DNA of 38,401 nucleotides from contig NZ_JBEFDG010000098.1 in the NCBI RefSeq assembly GCF_040137905.1, positions 1 through 38,401 on the forward strand. Reading direction: 5' to 3'. This stretch comes from Corticimicrobacter sp040137905 (GTDB lineage: Bacteria > Pseudomonadota > Gammaproteobacteria > Burkholderiales > Burkholderiaceae_B). This document shows, in pieces, positions 8,141-15,754 of this stretch. Made by a program: the position numbers and the translations under genes. Position 1 is the first letter of the stretch; every line of letters begins with the position of its first letter. The notes below the pieces were generated by a model, which made no database searches, had not been told where the DNA came from, and worked only from the letters and a program-made list of their open reading frames with translations.

Positions 8141-9978
8141 GCGGTGTATTCCGGCAGGGTGATGAGGAAGCAGGCACCCGGCTGGTCGGGGGCGGTGGAT
8201 TCGAGTACCAGCGTGCCGCCCAGTGCCTGGATAATGTCGCGCGAGATGAGCAGCCCCAGGCCCAGGCCGTCGCTGCGGCTGGAGGTGAAGGGGGTAAAGA
8301 GCTTGCGGCCGATGTCGGCATCCAGGCCCGGGCCATTGTCGCGGATACGGATCCTGACCTGGCCATCGGCCTGGCTCGCCTCTATGCCGATGCGCCCGCC
8401 CGTGGTCGGGCCGAGTGCATCGAGGGCGTTGCGCAGCAGGTTGATGAAGACCTGCTCCAGCCTGACCTGGGCGGCGCGGACCTGTAGCGGTGCCAGGGTA
8501 TCGTCGATCTCGACGGCCACACCCTGGCGGCGGGCGCGTGGCTCAAGCAGCAGCATGGCATTGTCGAGCGCGGCGCGGACCGAGACCGGCCCGGGTTCGT
8601 CGCCCGCCTTGCGGGCGTAATGTCGCAGTTGGCCGGTAATCAGGCCGATGCGATGGGTCAGGTCGGTGATGATGGCCAGATTGCGGGCGGCCGCGTCGGT
8701 ATCCGCCCGCTCAAGATAGACCCGGGCATTGTCGGCATAGGTCTGGATGGCAGCGACGGGCTGATTGATTTCATGGGCCACGCCGGCCGAGATCTGGCCC
8801 AGGAAGGCCAGCTTGTCAGCCTGCTCGAGTTGTTCGCGCAGGTCGCGAGCCCGGGCGCGTGACCGCTCCAGGGCCTGCATTTTTTCTTCCAGTCGCTGGT
8901 TGGCGGCATGCCACTGCCGGGTGCGGGCTTCGACAGCCTGTTCCAGTTCCGTCTGCGAGGCAGCCTGCAGTGCCTCGCGCTCCAACCTTTGGTGGCGGCG
9001 TACCAGCCAGAGGGCAGCCAGCGCCAGCAGGCTGGCGGTGGCCAGCAGGGCGGTCAGGCGGGACGCCTGGGCGCTGGCGGCCAGCATGGCGCGGGTGGGC
9101 GACAGCACATGCAGGGTCCAGCTGCTGTCGGGGATGGCCTGGCTGACCTGGCGATAGCTTTCCTGGGTACCACTGCGCAGGACCGGCAGGTCGGCCTGCG
9201 TACCCGGTACCAGCGGCAGGGGGCTCAGGCTGGCCGTACCGAACTGCAGGTCGGCATGCAGGCTATCGGCCAGGGCGGACGGCAGGGTGCCCAGCGTGCG
9301 GAAATGCCAGTCGGGGTCGCTGCTCAGGATGATGACGCCGTGTTCGTCGGTCACGAAAAGAATATCGCCGGCGTGCTGCCAGGCCTGTTCCAGCCAGCCG
9401 AAATCGAGCTTGATGGCGATGACGCCGTCCTCGCGTGCGGGAGCGGTATCGACCCGACGCGAAAAGTACAGGCCGGGCCGGCCGCTGGATGTGCCCAGCG
9501 CGAAATATTCACCTTGTCCCTTTTGCAATGCGTGGGCGAAGTAGGGGCGAAACAGGTAATTCTTGCCCACGAAGCTGTCGCGATCCTCCCAGTTGCTGGA
9601 TGCCAGGGTGTTGCCCTGATGGTCTATCAGGTAGATCACGCTGGCACCCGTACCCTGGGCCAGGCGCTCCAGCTTGAGGTTGAGTGCGGCCAGGGCGGTG
9701 GGGTTGCGTTGCGTGAGCGCTTGCTGGAGGGCCGTATCCTGCGCCAGGATAAAGGGCAGGGCATCGAATTTGTTGCGGATATTGTCGATCAGGCGGGCAT
9801 TGGCCGAGGCCAGGCTGTCCAGTCGTGCCGTCTGTGCCTGGTAGGCCTGGCTGTCGCCCAGCCGTCCCGAGAACATGGCTGCCAGTGCCAGCAGGACAAT
9901 ACCGACAGCACCGAATAGCCACCAGTCATGGCGTATGCGCTGGTCGAGAGGCCTGGGCTGCGCCGGGGTGTCTGGCAT
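8137..9978 (-). CDS. dctB: C4-dicarboxylate sensor histidine kinase DctB
   Basis: A 613-residue membrane sensor kinase. One membrane segment lies near residues 20-40 (LFGAVGIVLLALAAMF) and a second near 300-325 (LTALLATASLLALAALWLV). The intervening 260 residues form a periplasmic double-Cache sensor, with the typical NYLFRPYF and GRPGLYFSRRV segments that bind C4-dicarboxylates in this family. A coiled coil precedes the kinase core, which has the phospho-acceptor His in AGVAHEINQPV, an N box (FINLLRNALDAL), a G1 box (RDNGPGL) and a G2 box (GLGLGLLISR). The ATG at 9978 is chosen; an in-frame ATG at 10155 would add 59 residues overlapping the enhancer and dctA promoter. It should phosphorylate DctD. 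Confidence 0.94.
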   Translation of the reverse strand: MPDTPAQPRPLDQRIRHDWWLFGAVGIVLLALAAMFSGRLGDSQAYQAQTARLDSLASANARLIDNIRNKFDALPFILAQDTALQQALTQRNPTALAALNLKLERLAQGTGASVIYLIDHQGNTLASSNWEDRDSFVGKNYLFRPYFAHALQKGQGEYFALGTSSGRPGLYFSRRVDTAPAREDGVIAIKLDFGWLEQAWQHAGDILFVTDEHGVIILSSDPDWHFRTLGTLPSALADSLHADLQFGTASLSPLPLVPGTQADLPVLRSGTQESYRQVSQAIPDSSWTLHVLSPTRAMLAASAQASRLTALLATASLLALAALWLVRRHQRLEREALQAASQTELEQAVEARTRQWHAANQRLEEKMQALERSRARARDLREQLEQADKLAFLGQISAGVAHEINQPVAAIQTYADNARVYLERADTDAAARNLAIITDLTHRIGLITGQLRHYARKAGDEPGPVSVRAALDNAMLLLEPRARRQGVAVEIDDTLAPLQVRAAQVRLEQVFINLLRNALDALGPTTGGRIGIEASQADGQVRIRIRDNGPGLDADIGRKLFTPFTSSRSDGLGLGLLISRDIIQALGGTLVLESTAPDQPGACFLITLPEYTA

Positions 9979-10012
9979 ATCTGTGTGGGAATCCGCGTGT
10001 TGTGTTGGGTTG

Positions 10013-10032
10013 TTGTGCGGATTTTCGCACAA
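10013..10032. promoter_or_regulatory. Palindromic enhancer, candidate DctD binding site
   Basis: The sequence TTGTGCGGATTTTCGCACAA is a perfect 7-bp inverted repeat with a 6-bp spacer. It lies in the dctB-dctA intergenic region, about 95-115 bp upstream of the sigma-54 promoter of dctA, the normal position for an upstream activating sequence. DctD of rhizobia and pseudomonads binds palindromes upstream of dctA; assignment to this DctD is inference. A degenerate related sequence (9982-9999) may be a second, weaker site. Confidence 0.65.
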
Positions 10033-10125
10033 TCCTGACCGGTTGCGTGCAGTGCGCGCTGATGGTGCCGTCCGCGAAGGCGCGCTGCGCCGTCTCAGTG
10101 CATTTGATCCGGTGTGGTGCATGGG

Positions 10126-10142
10126 TTGGCATGAAATTTGCT
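10126..10142 (+). promoter_or_regulatory. Sigma-54 (-24/-12) promoter of dctA
   Basis: TTGGCATGAAATTTGCT has the invariant GG (10128-10129) and GC (10140-10141) separated by exactly 10 bp and closely follows the YTGGCACG-N4-TTGCW consensus, with a single T for C change at -20. Transcription should start near 10153, 50 bp before dctA. The presence of a GAFTGA-containing activator gene next door supports the call. Confidence 0.85.
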
Positions 10143-10203
10143 TTTGCCCCTCCAACTGTCCGAAACATACGGACCCGTTTCAAGGTATCAGGAGACATAA
10201 AAG

Positions 10204-11589
10204 ATGGTCGACCTCTCTCAGGGCGAAGGCATTGTCGTGCGCCCGACCGCTCCCCGCAAAATCCGCCTCTACCAGGTCCTGTATGTACAGGTGATCGTGG
10301 CGATCACCATCGGCATCCTGCTGGGCCATTTCTATCCCGATGTCGGCGAAAGCATGAAGCCGCTGGGCGATGCCTTCATCAAGCTGGTCAAGATGATCAT
10401 TGCGCCGGTGATTTTCCTGACGGTCACGACCGGTATCGCGGCGATGAGCGATCTGCAGAAGGTCGGTCGCGTGGTTGGCAAGGCCATGCTGTATTTCCTG
10501 ACGTTCTCGACGCTGGCGCTGATCATTGGCCTGATTGTCAGCAATGTGGTGCACCCCGGTCATGGCATGAACATCGATCCGGCTTCGCTCGATAGCGGTG
10601 CGGTGCAGACCTACGTGCAGAAGGCACATGACAGCACCCTGACCGGTTTTCTGATGAATATCATCCCGACCACCCTGGTCAGCCCCTTTACCGGCGGCGA
10701 CATTCTGCAGGTGTTGTTCGTGGCCGTGCTGTTCGGTATCTCGCTGGCCGCCGTGGGTGACTATGGCAAGCCGGTGTTGAACTTCTTCCAGGCCATGATG
10801 TTCCCGGTTTTCAAGCTGGTGGCTATCCTGATGAAGGCTGCACCCATCGGTGCCTTTGGTGCGATGGCATTCACCATCGGCAAGTACGGGATCGAATCGG
10901 TCTCGAGCCTGGCTCTGCTGGTGGCGACCTTCTACCTGACTTCGGTCTTCTTTGTTGTGGTCGTGCTGGGTGCCGTGGCCCGCTACAACGGCTTCTCGAT
11001 CCTCAAGCTGATCCGCTACATCCGCGAAGAGCTGCTGCTGGTGCTGGGTACCAGCTCGTCAGAGGCTGCGCTGCCCACGCTGATGCAGAAGCTGCAGCGT
11101 GCCGGCTGTGCCAAGTCGGTGGTCGGGCTGGTCGTGCCGACCGGGTACTCGTTCAACCTGGATGGCACCAACATCTACATGACGATGGCGGCGCTGTTCA
11201 TCGCCCAGGCCTGCAATATCGATCTGTCGCTGCAGCAGCAGATTCTGCTGCTGCTGGTCGCCATGCTCAGCTCCAAGGGGGCCGCAGGCGTGACCGGTGC
11301 CGGTTTCATCACCCTGGCGGCCACGCTGTCGGTGGTGCCTGACGTGCCCGTGGCCGGCATGGCCCTGATTCTCGGCATCGACCGCTTCATGTCCGAATGC
11401 CGTGCCCTGACCAACCTGACGGGCAATGCCGTGGCTGCCATCGTGGTGGCACGCTGGGAAGGCGAGCTGGACAAGTCGCAACTGACGGCAGTGCTCAATG
11501 GTGAACCCGGCCATGACAAGGATCCGGTGGATCACCTGACGGAACCGCTGGTTGCCGGCACCACGCCGAGCACGCACCCGGCTGTGTAA
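10204..11589 (+). CDS. dctA: C4-dicarboxylate:cation symporter DctA
   Basis: A 461-residue inner-membrane carrier of the DAACS (glutamate/dicarboxylate) family that imports succinate, fumarate and malate. Eight membrane helices and two re-entrant loops are expected; the sequence shows the serine-rich HP1 motif in LGTSSSEAALPTLMQK, the cation/substrate motif NLDGTNIYMTMAALF in TM7, and HP2 SSKGAAGVTGAGFI. A strong GGAGA ribosome binding site lies about 8 bp before the ATG at 10204. It is transcribed divergently from dctBD behind a sigma-54 promoter. This gives the standard arrangement in which external dicarboxylate sensed by DctB switches on its own uptake. Confidence 0.97.
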   Translation: MVDLSQGEGIVVRPTAPRKIRLYQVLYVQVIVAITIGILLGHFYPDVGESMKPLGDAFIKLVKMIIAPVIFLTVTTGIAAMSDLQKVGRVVGKAMLYFLTFSTLALIIGLIVSNVVHPGHGMNIDPASLDSGAVQTYVQKAHDSTLTGFLMNIIPTTLVSPFTGGDILQVLFVAVLFGISLAAVGDYGKPVLNFFQAMMFPVFKLVAILMKAAPIGAFGAMAFTIGKYGIESVSSLALLVATFYLTSVFFVVVVLGAVARYNGFSILKLIRYIREELLLVLGTSSSEAALPTLMQKLQRAGCAKSVVGLVVPTGYSFNLDGTNIYMTMAALFIAQACNIDLSLQQQILLLLVAMLSSKGAAGVTGAGFITLAATLSVVPDVPVAGMALILGIDRFMSECRALTNLTGNAVAAIVVARWEGELDKSQLTAVLNGEPGHDKDPVDHLTEPLVAGTTPSTHPAV

Positions 11590-11592
11590 AGG

Positions 11593-11606
11593 TTGATAAA
11601 TATTAA
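11593..11606 (+). promoter_or_regulatory. FNR/ANR-type box upstream of ubiU
   Basis: TTGATAAATATTAA matches the FNR consensus TTGAT-N4-ATCAA at 9 of 10 specified positions. It is 3 bp after the dctA stop codon and 141 bp upstream of the ubiU start. If it acts as a class II site centred at -41.5, transcription would start near 11641, but I do not see a clear -10 element there. The genes that follow make ubiquinone without oxygen, and ubiUV of E. coli is under FNR control, which makes the site plausible. Confidence 0.6.
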
Positions 11607-11747
11607 CGATGGATTGTGTTTTTATCCGGAGTTGATTGAAGAAGGCGGTGGGATCGCCGCTTTAGAAATGAGGTTGACGCCCGTCAATCACGATCCCGAA
11701 GCGCTTGCCTAGACTGTCCGGCACGAAGAATTTCTGGAGTGCCGGTC

Positions 11748-12773
11748 ATGTCATCTCATCAATCGGGTGCCCAGCGCATGGAGCTGGTCGCACCTGCAGG
11801 CAGTCTGGCGGCCCTCAAGGCTGCGCTGGATGCCGGAGCGGATACAGTCTATCTCGGACTGAAGAACGCTACCAATGCCCGCAATTTTGCGGGCCTCAAT
11901 TTCAAGGAAGACGATATCCGCGCCGGGGTGGCGCTGGCGCATCAGCGTGGCCGCAAGGTGCTGTGTGCGATCAATACTTTTCCCCAGGCCGGACGCACGC
12001 AGGAATGGCGCAATGCGGTCGATGCCGCGCATGATCTGGGCGTGGATGCGCTCATCATGGCCGACCCCGGCATGCTGGGCTACGCTAGCCGCCGTTATCC
12101 TGACCTGCGCCTGCACCTGTCGGTGCAGGGATCGGCCACCCATGCCGATGCCATCGAAATCATGCGCGAGCAGTTCGGCATCCAGCGCGTGGTGCTGCCT
12201 CGCGTGCTGACGCTGCAGGAGATCGAGAAAATTTCGCAGCGCACTTCGGTCGAGATCGAGGTGTTCGGCTTCGGCAGCCTGTGCGTGATGGCCGAGGGGC
12301 GCTGCCTGCTGTCTTCCTATGCCACGGGTGATTCGCCCAACAACAAGGGTGTCTGTTCGCCCGCGCATGCGGTGCGCTGGACCGAGCGTGATGGCACGCT
12401 CGATGCGCGCCTGAACGGTCTGCTGGTGGACCGCTATGCGCCGGGCGAGGCGGCGGCCTATCCGACCATCTGCAAGGGGCGCTTTCGTATCGATGGGCAG
12501 GAGGATCATGCCCTGGAGGAACCCACCAGTCTGAATGCGATCAGCCTGCTGCCGCGCCTGCAGGAGATGGGTGTGCGCGCCATCAAGATCGAGGGGCGCC
12601 AGCGCAGTCCGGCCTATGTGGCCCAGGTGGTGTCGACGTTGCGCGCTGCACTGGATGGGGTGGCACAGGAGTCGACGCGCTTTTCAGCCCGGCCGGAATG
12701 GATGACGACGCTGGCTCGCCATGCCGAGGGTACGCAGGTCACGCAGGGCGCGTTCGAGCGGCCCTGGAAGTAA
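11748..12773 (+). CDS. ubiU: O2-independent ubiquinone biosynthesis protein UbiU (peptidase U32 family)
   Basis: With UbiV, UbiU forms a heterodimer that carries out the hydroxylations of ubiquinone synthesis in the absence of oxygen, using prephenate as the oxygen donor in E. coli. The protein belongs to the U32 family but is not a protease. The four cysteines that hold the [4Fe-4S] cluster are at 179, 186, 203 and 242, with spacings 7, 17 and 39, the same as in E. coli UbiU. The signatures LVAPAGSLAALKAALDAGAD, FGFGSLCVMAEGRC and IKIEGRQRSPAYV are present. The ATG at 11748 has a GGAG site 8 bp upstream; an in-frame GTG at 11739 overlaps that site and is unlikely. The product is 341 residues. 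Confidence 0.95.
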   Translation: MSSHQSGAQRMELVAPAGSLAALKAALDAGADTVYLGLKNATNARNFAGLNFKEDDIRAGVALAHQRGRKVLCAINTFPQAGRTQEWRNAVDAAHDLGVDALIMADPGMLGYASRRYPDLRLHLSVQGSATHADAIEIMREQFGIQRVVLPRVLTLQEIEKISQRTSVEIEVFGFGSLCVMAEGRCLLSSYATGDSPNNKGVCSPAHAVRWTERDGTLDARLNGLLVDRYAPGEAAAYPTICKGRFRIDGQEDHALEEPTSLNAISLLPRLQEMGVRAIKIEGRQRSPAYVAQVVSTLRAALDGVAQESTRFSARPEWMTTLARHAEGTQVTQGAFERPWK

Positions 12774-12781
12774 GGAGTGGA

Positions 12782-13708
12782 ATGATGTTCAGGATTGCAT
12801 TGGGACCGTTGCAGTACTACTGGCCGCGCCAGTCGGTATTCGATTTCTATCAGGCCGTGGCCGAGGGGCCGGCCGATATCGTCTATGTGGGCGAGACGGT
12901 CTGTAGCCGGCGTCACGAGCTGCGGGCAGCCGACTGGGTCGACGTGGCCGATATGCTGGCACAGGCCGGCAAGACCGCAGTGCTGTCGACCCAGACGCTG
13001 ATCGAGACGGGCAGCGATGCCCAGGCGCTGCGCAAGCTCTGTGCGCAGCAGGACTGGCTGGTCGAGGCCAATGAAGTGGGTGCGGTGCGGCATCTGCAGG
13101 GACGCGCTTTCGTGGCCGGCCCCTACATGAACGCCTACCACGGCGATACCCTGGCCTGGCTGCATGGACTGGGTGCCGTGCGCTATGTCATGCCACTGGA
13201 AAACGACCGCGAGAGCCTGCGGCTGCTGTTGCAGGAAACCCCGGCGGGCCTGGAGACGGAGGTCGCGGTATGGGGACGACTGCCATTGGCTTTCTCGGCA
13301 CGCTGTTTCACGGCACGGCATTTCCGCCTGCGCAAGGATGATTGCGGGTTCCGCTGTATCGAGCATCCCGACGGGCTGTTGATGGAAACGCGCGAGTCGC
13401 AGCAGTTCCTGGCGATCAACGGCATCCAGACGCAGTCGGCCGGCTGCATGGATATTCTCGACCAGGCAGCGATCCTGGCGCAGATGGGTGTGAGCGTGCT
13501 GCGGGTCAGTCCGCAGTCGCGCGGTACCTTCGAGGCGGTGGCGGCGCTGGATGCGATGCGTCGGGGCAGCACGCCTGCACAGGCGCTGGCGGCAGGCATT
13601 CCGCTGCCCGAGGGCATGGAGCGCTGCAATGGATACTGGTATGGTCGGGCCGGCATCGAATGGGTCGAGCCGGCGGCCAATGAGGTCAACGTCGCCAGGG
13701 AGGCGTAG
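12782..13708 (+). CDS. ubiV: O2-independent ubiquinone biosynthesis protein UbiV (peptidase U32 family)
   Basis: Partner of UbiU in anaerobic ring hydroxylation. The 308-residue protein has the start RIALGPLQYYWPRQ typical of UbiV. Its cluster cysteines are at 41, 175, 188 and 192: ETVCSRR, then SARCFTARHFRLRKDDCGFRC read as C-x12-C-x3-C, identical in spacing to E. coli UbiV. The QxFLINGIQT-like segment (QQFLAINGIQTQSAGC) and the CNGYWYGRAG end are also typical. Two adjacent ATG codons (12782 and 12785) follow an AGGAG site at 12773-12777; the second has better spacing. The gene starts 8 bp after ubiU. Confidence 0.95.
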   Translation: MMFRIALGPLQYYWPRQSVFDFYQAVAEGPADIVYVGETVCSRRHELRAADWVDVADMLAQAGKTAVLSTQTLIETGSDAQALRKLCAQQDWLVEANEVGAVRHLQGRAFVAGPYMNAYHGDTLAWLHGLGAVRYVMPLENDRESLRLLLQETPAGLETEVAVWGRLPLAFSARCFTARHFRLRKDDCGFRCIEHPDGLLMETRESQQFLAINGIQTQSAGCMDILDQAAILAQMGVSVLRVSPQSRGTFEAVAALDAMRRGSTPAQALAAGIPLPEGMERCNGYWYGRAGIEWVEPAANEVNVAREA

Positions 13709-13714
13709 AGCAAC

Positions 13715-14158
13715 ATGATCATGGAACAGAATCGCTTGCGGTTGCCGGCTTTCCTTGCCAAGGTGGGCGCACGCCTGCCGGAGCCGTTTGTGTCGCTGCA
13801 TTTCGTCGCCGGCCTGGAGGTGGCGCGCATGATGCACTGGCTCAATCCGCCCGAGGAACTGGAGGGCAAGGTTTTCCTGATTCGGGTCGAGGATCTGGGC
13901 GTGGCCAGTCGCTTTCGTGTGGTGGCGGGCCGCTTCCGGCCCTGCATGGGCCAGGACGAGGATCTGTCGCTCAGTGCCTGCGCCGCCGATTTCCTGGTGA
14001 TGATGCAGGGTGAGATGGACGCCGATACCCTGTTCTTCCAGCGTCGCCTGCGTATTTCGGGCGATACCGAATTGGGCCTGGTCGTCAAGAACTGGCTGGA
14101 TACCGAAGAGCGCCCAGCCTGGCTGCGCAGGCTGGCGGGTGCGTTGTTGCCGGGCTAG
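13715..14158 (+). CDS. ubiT: O2-independent ubiquinone biosynthesis accessory factor UbiT (SCP2 domain)
   Basis: A 147-residue protein with an SCP2/sterol-carrier domain, the third component of the anaerobic ubiquinone pathway, thought to bind the isoprenoid intermediates and present them to UbiU-UbiV. Conserved pieces include LEGKVFLIRVEDLG, the beta-sheet core and the helix with ISGDTELGLVVKNWLDT, which is the hallmark of the bacterial SCP2 family. It begins 6 bp after ubiV, so ubiU-ubiV-ubiT form one operon in the order seen in many proteobacteria. An in-frame ATG at 13721 is an alternative start. Its stop codon overlaps the stop codon of the convergent small gene. Confidence 0.92.
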   Translation: MIMEQNRLRLPAFLAKVGARLPEPFVSLHFVAGLEVARMMHWLNPPEELEGKVFLIRVEDLGVASRFRVVAGRFRPCMGQDEDLSLSACAADFLVMMQGEMDADTLFFQRRLRISGDTELGLVVKNWLDTEERPAWLRRLAGALLPG

Positions 14159-14424
14159 TCGTTCGCGAGGATTGCCAACAGATCGAGCAGTTTCAGGATG
14201 GCCTGATGCTCGGTCGTTGTGTATTCGCCATGCAGCAGGTAGCCGCAAAAATTTATATACAGGGCCTTCAGCTCGGATTTTCCTGTGGCATCGCTTTGCA
14301 GAACCCCGATGGCTGATTTGAAAACGGTTCTGCCCTGTGTGTGGTTATTGGACTCCAGCGAGTCCAATATCACCAGGGCTTCATGAATGGCGCTGGAAAC
14401 TGAAGGTTTCGCTTCATCGGACAT
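14155..14424 (-). CDS. Small hypothetical protein (89 aa)
   Basis: I do not recognise this protein. It is predicted soluble and helical (SSAIHEALVILDSLES; ILKLLDLLAILAND), with no signal peptide or Cys motif. The ATG at 14424 is preceded by a good GGGAG site, whereas the in-frame ATGs further up (14472 and 14475) would run through the strong hairpin at 14445-14477. The gene looks lower in G+C than both neighbours, which are clearly above 60%. Its stop codon shares the palindrome CTAG with the ubiT stop codon on the other strand. It may be a recently acquired or lineage-specific gene. Confidence 0.6.
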   Translation of the reverse strand: MSDEAKPSVSSAIHEALVILDSLESNNHTQGRTVFKSAIGVLQSDATGKSELKALYINFCGYLLHGEYTTTEHQAILKLLDLLAILAND

Positions 14425-14444
14425 GATCGGGCGTCTCCCTGTGC

Positions 14445-14477
14445 GGTTGATGCCAGCGTGCAAGGCTGGCATCAACC
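14445..14477 (-). terminator. Perfect 13-bp stem-loop after the first yncE-type gene
   Basis: GGTTGATGCCAGC and GCTGGCATCAACC form a perfect 13-bp inverted repeat with a 7-nt loop. It begins 7 bp beyond the stop codon of the yncE-type gene and ends 20 bp before the start of the small downstream gene on the same strand. No U-run follows in either direction, so it may be a transcript-stabilising or partial-termination hairpin rather than a full intrinsic terminator. Confidence 0.55.
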
Positions 14478-14484
14478 GGGTGCC

Positions 14485-15600
14485 TCAGGGCAGTTCGATC
14501 CGTACCACGCTGCCCGGGCCGCTGGCGAAGCGGTCAGGCGTGAAGGGCGTCTTGACGGTGACGTAGAGGTGGCTGCCGTCGGCATCCAGCGCCAGGCTGT
14601 TGGGGTTGGGCGGCAGGTGGAGTGTCTGCAGCTCGCGGTAGTCGGTGGCATCGAGGATGCTGACGGTGCCCTGGTCACGGTGGCCGATGTAGAGCTGGTT
14701 GCGCGCCGGGTTGAGCAGGATGTCCATCGAGTCGCCCACCGGCAGGCGGGTGATGACGCTGCCGTCGCGAGCGTCCAGCACGAAGGTGGTCTTCTGCTGC
14801 GAGTGGTCGGTCACGTACAGGCGCTGGGCCTTGTCATCGAGCGCCAGGTTCAGCAGCAGCGCCTTGGCGTCGCCTGCCGGTTTCCAGCGCTGCTCGATGG
14901 CGTGGGTGCGGGTATCGATGACCAGCACTTCACCGTCGCCGTTGGCGGCGTACAGGCGATTCTGTGCCGGGTCGAGCAGCAGGCCGGTCATCCACTTGCC
15001 GGCGTTTTCGATGGTCGTGCGCAGGGTCATGTCGGCCGGGTCGATGGCCCAGATCAGGCCGGGATCGCCCACGCCGCCGACATACAGGGTGTCGTTGCCG
15101 GCACTGTAGATGGCGCTGCGGGGGCCATAGGGCCAGCCATCCTTGCCTTTCTCGGTGAAGCGGATGCGGCCGAGCGTCTTGCCTTCCTTGAGGTCGATCT
15201 TGCTGACGGCTCCGGCCAGGCTGTTGGTGACGAACAGGGTGTCGCCCGCCGGATTGAGGGCCAGGCCGAAATTCTTCTCGTCGGTATGGATCAGCCCCCT
15301 GGTGGCCAGGGTATCGGGGTCGAGCTGATAGATCACGCCACCCTGCACGCCGGGCCGGGATTCTGCCGCGGCGACGTACAGCGACTGGTTGAACGGGCTG
15401 TAGCGTACCTGGTAGATGCCGGGGCTGAGCTCGCGGCGCAGCGCGCCTTCCTGGGTCAACTGATATTGCTGGGCATCGCCGGGGGCAGGGGGTAACTGCG
15501 GTGCTTCGCTGGTGGCGAAAGCCGTGGTGGAAAGGCCGCAGGCGGCCAGCAGCAGTGCCGTGCGGGCCAGGCGCAGCAGCGGGTTCGGGTGTGAGGTCAT
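14485..15600 (-). CDS. YncE-type secreted beta-propeller protein, copy 1
   Basis: A 371-residue periplasmic protein with a signal peptide (MTSHPNPLLRLARTALLLAACG, cleavage near AFA-TSEA) and a seven-bladed YVTN/NHL-type beta propeller. Blade repeats such as LYVGGVGDPGLIWAID, LYAANGDGEVLVIDTRT, LYIGHRDQGTVSILDA and LYVTVKTPF can be read directly. The order and wording of the blades match E. coli YncE, a secreted, iron-regulated propeller that binds DNA in vitro and whose true role is unknown. The ATG at 15600 has an AAGGAG site. It is divergent from a second copy 154 bp away and shares a near-identical 3' part with it. Confidence 0.85.
   Translation of the reverse strand: MTSHPNPLLRLARTALLLAACGLSTTAFATSEAPQLPPAPGDAQQYQLTQEGALRRELSPGIYQVRYSPFNQSLYVAAAESRPGVQGGVIYQLDPDTLATRGLIHTDEKNFGLALNPAGDTLFVTNSLAGAVSKIDLKEGKTLGRIRFTEKGKDGWPYGPRSAIYSAGNDTLYVGGVGDPGLIWAIDPADMTLRTTIENAGKWMTGLLLDPAQNRLYAANGDGEVLVIDTRTHAIEQRWKPAGDAKALLLNLALDDKAQRLYVTDHSQQKTTFVLDARDGSVITRLPVGDSMDILLNPARNQLYIGHRDQGTVSILDATDYRELQTLHLPPNPNSLALDADGSHLYVTVKTPFTPDRFASGPGSVVRIELP
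14521..14880 (-). repeat. Inverted repeat arm 1, shared 3' part of the yncE-type genes
   Basis: Reverse-complementing this 360-bp segment gives a sequence that aligns without gaps to 16463-16822. I count about 13 differences by hand, roughly 96% identity. Identity falls quickly on the side towards the 5' ends of the two genes, with about 5 differences in the next 60 bp and about twice that in the following 60 bp. This gradient is what gene conversion between inverted copies would leave. Confidence 0.85.
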
Positions 15601-15754
15601 GGAAACTCCTTTGGGCGATATCGGCCGGGACGCATGCCGATGCGCCGATACGGTAGCAGAAAAACAAAAATCTTTTTGATTGGCACATAGGGTTTTATCG
15701 CCCTCGTTCGTCTCCATGGACAACCCCTTCCGGTATCCATTGGAGAAGTCCGTT

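Noticed and set aside
6737..8620. Long plus-strand open frame opposite dctD and the end of dctB
   Set aside because: A shadow of dctBD, whose domains and catalytic residues are complete. The translation shows no recognisable domain.
9982..9999. Second DctD site next to the dctB start
   Set aside because: Only the left half resembles the perfect palindrome; the right half does not pair. Kept only as a remark.
11644..11658. Small hairpin GGCGGT/ATCGCC after dctA as a terminator
   Set aside because: The stem is six pairs with one G-T pair, the loop is three bases and no U-run follows; it could equally be part of the ubiU leader.
12614..14248. Long minus-strand open frame opposite ubiV and ubiT
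   Set aside because: Antisense to genes with fully conserved cluster cysteines; its start lies inside the small minus-strand gene and it has no family features.
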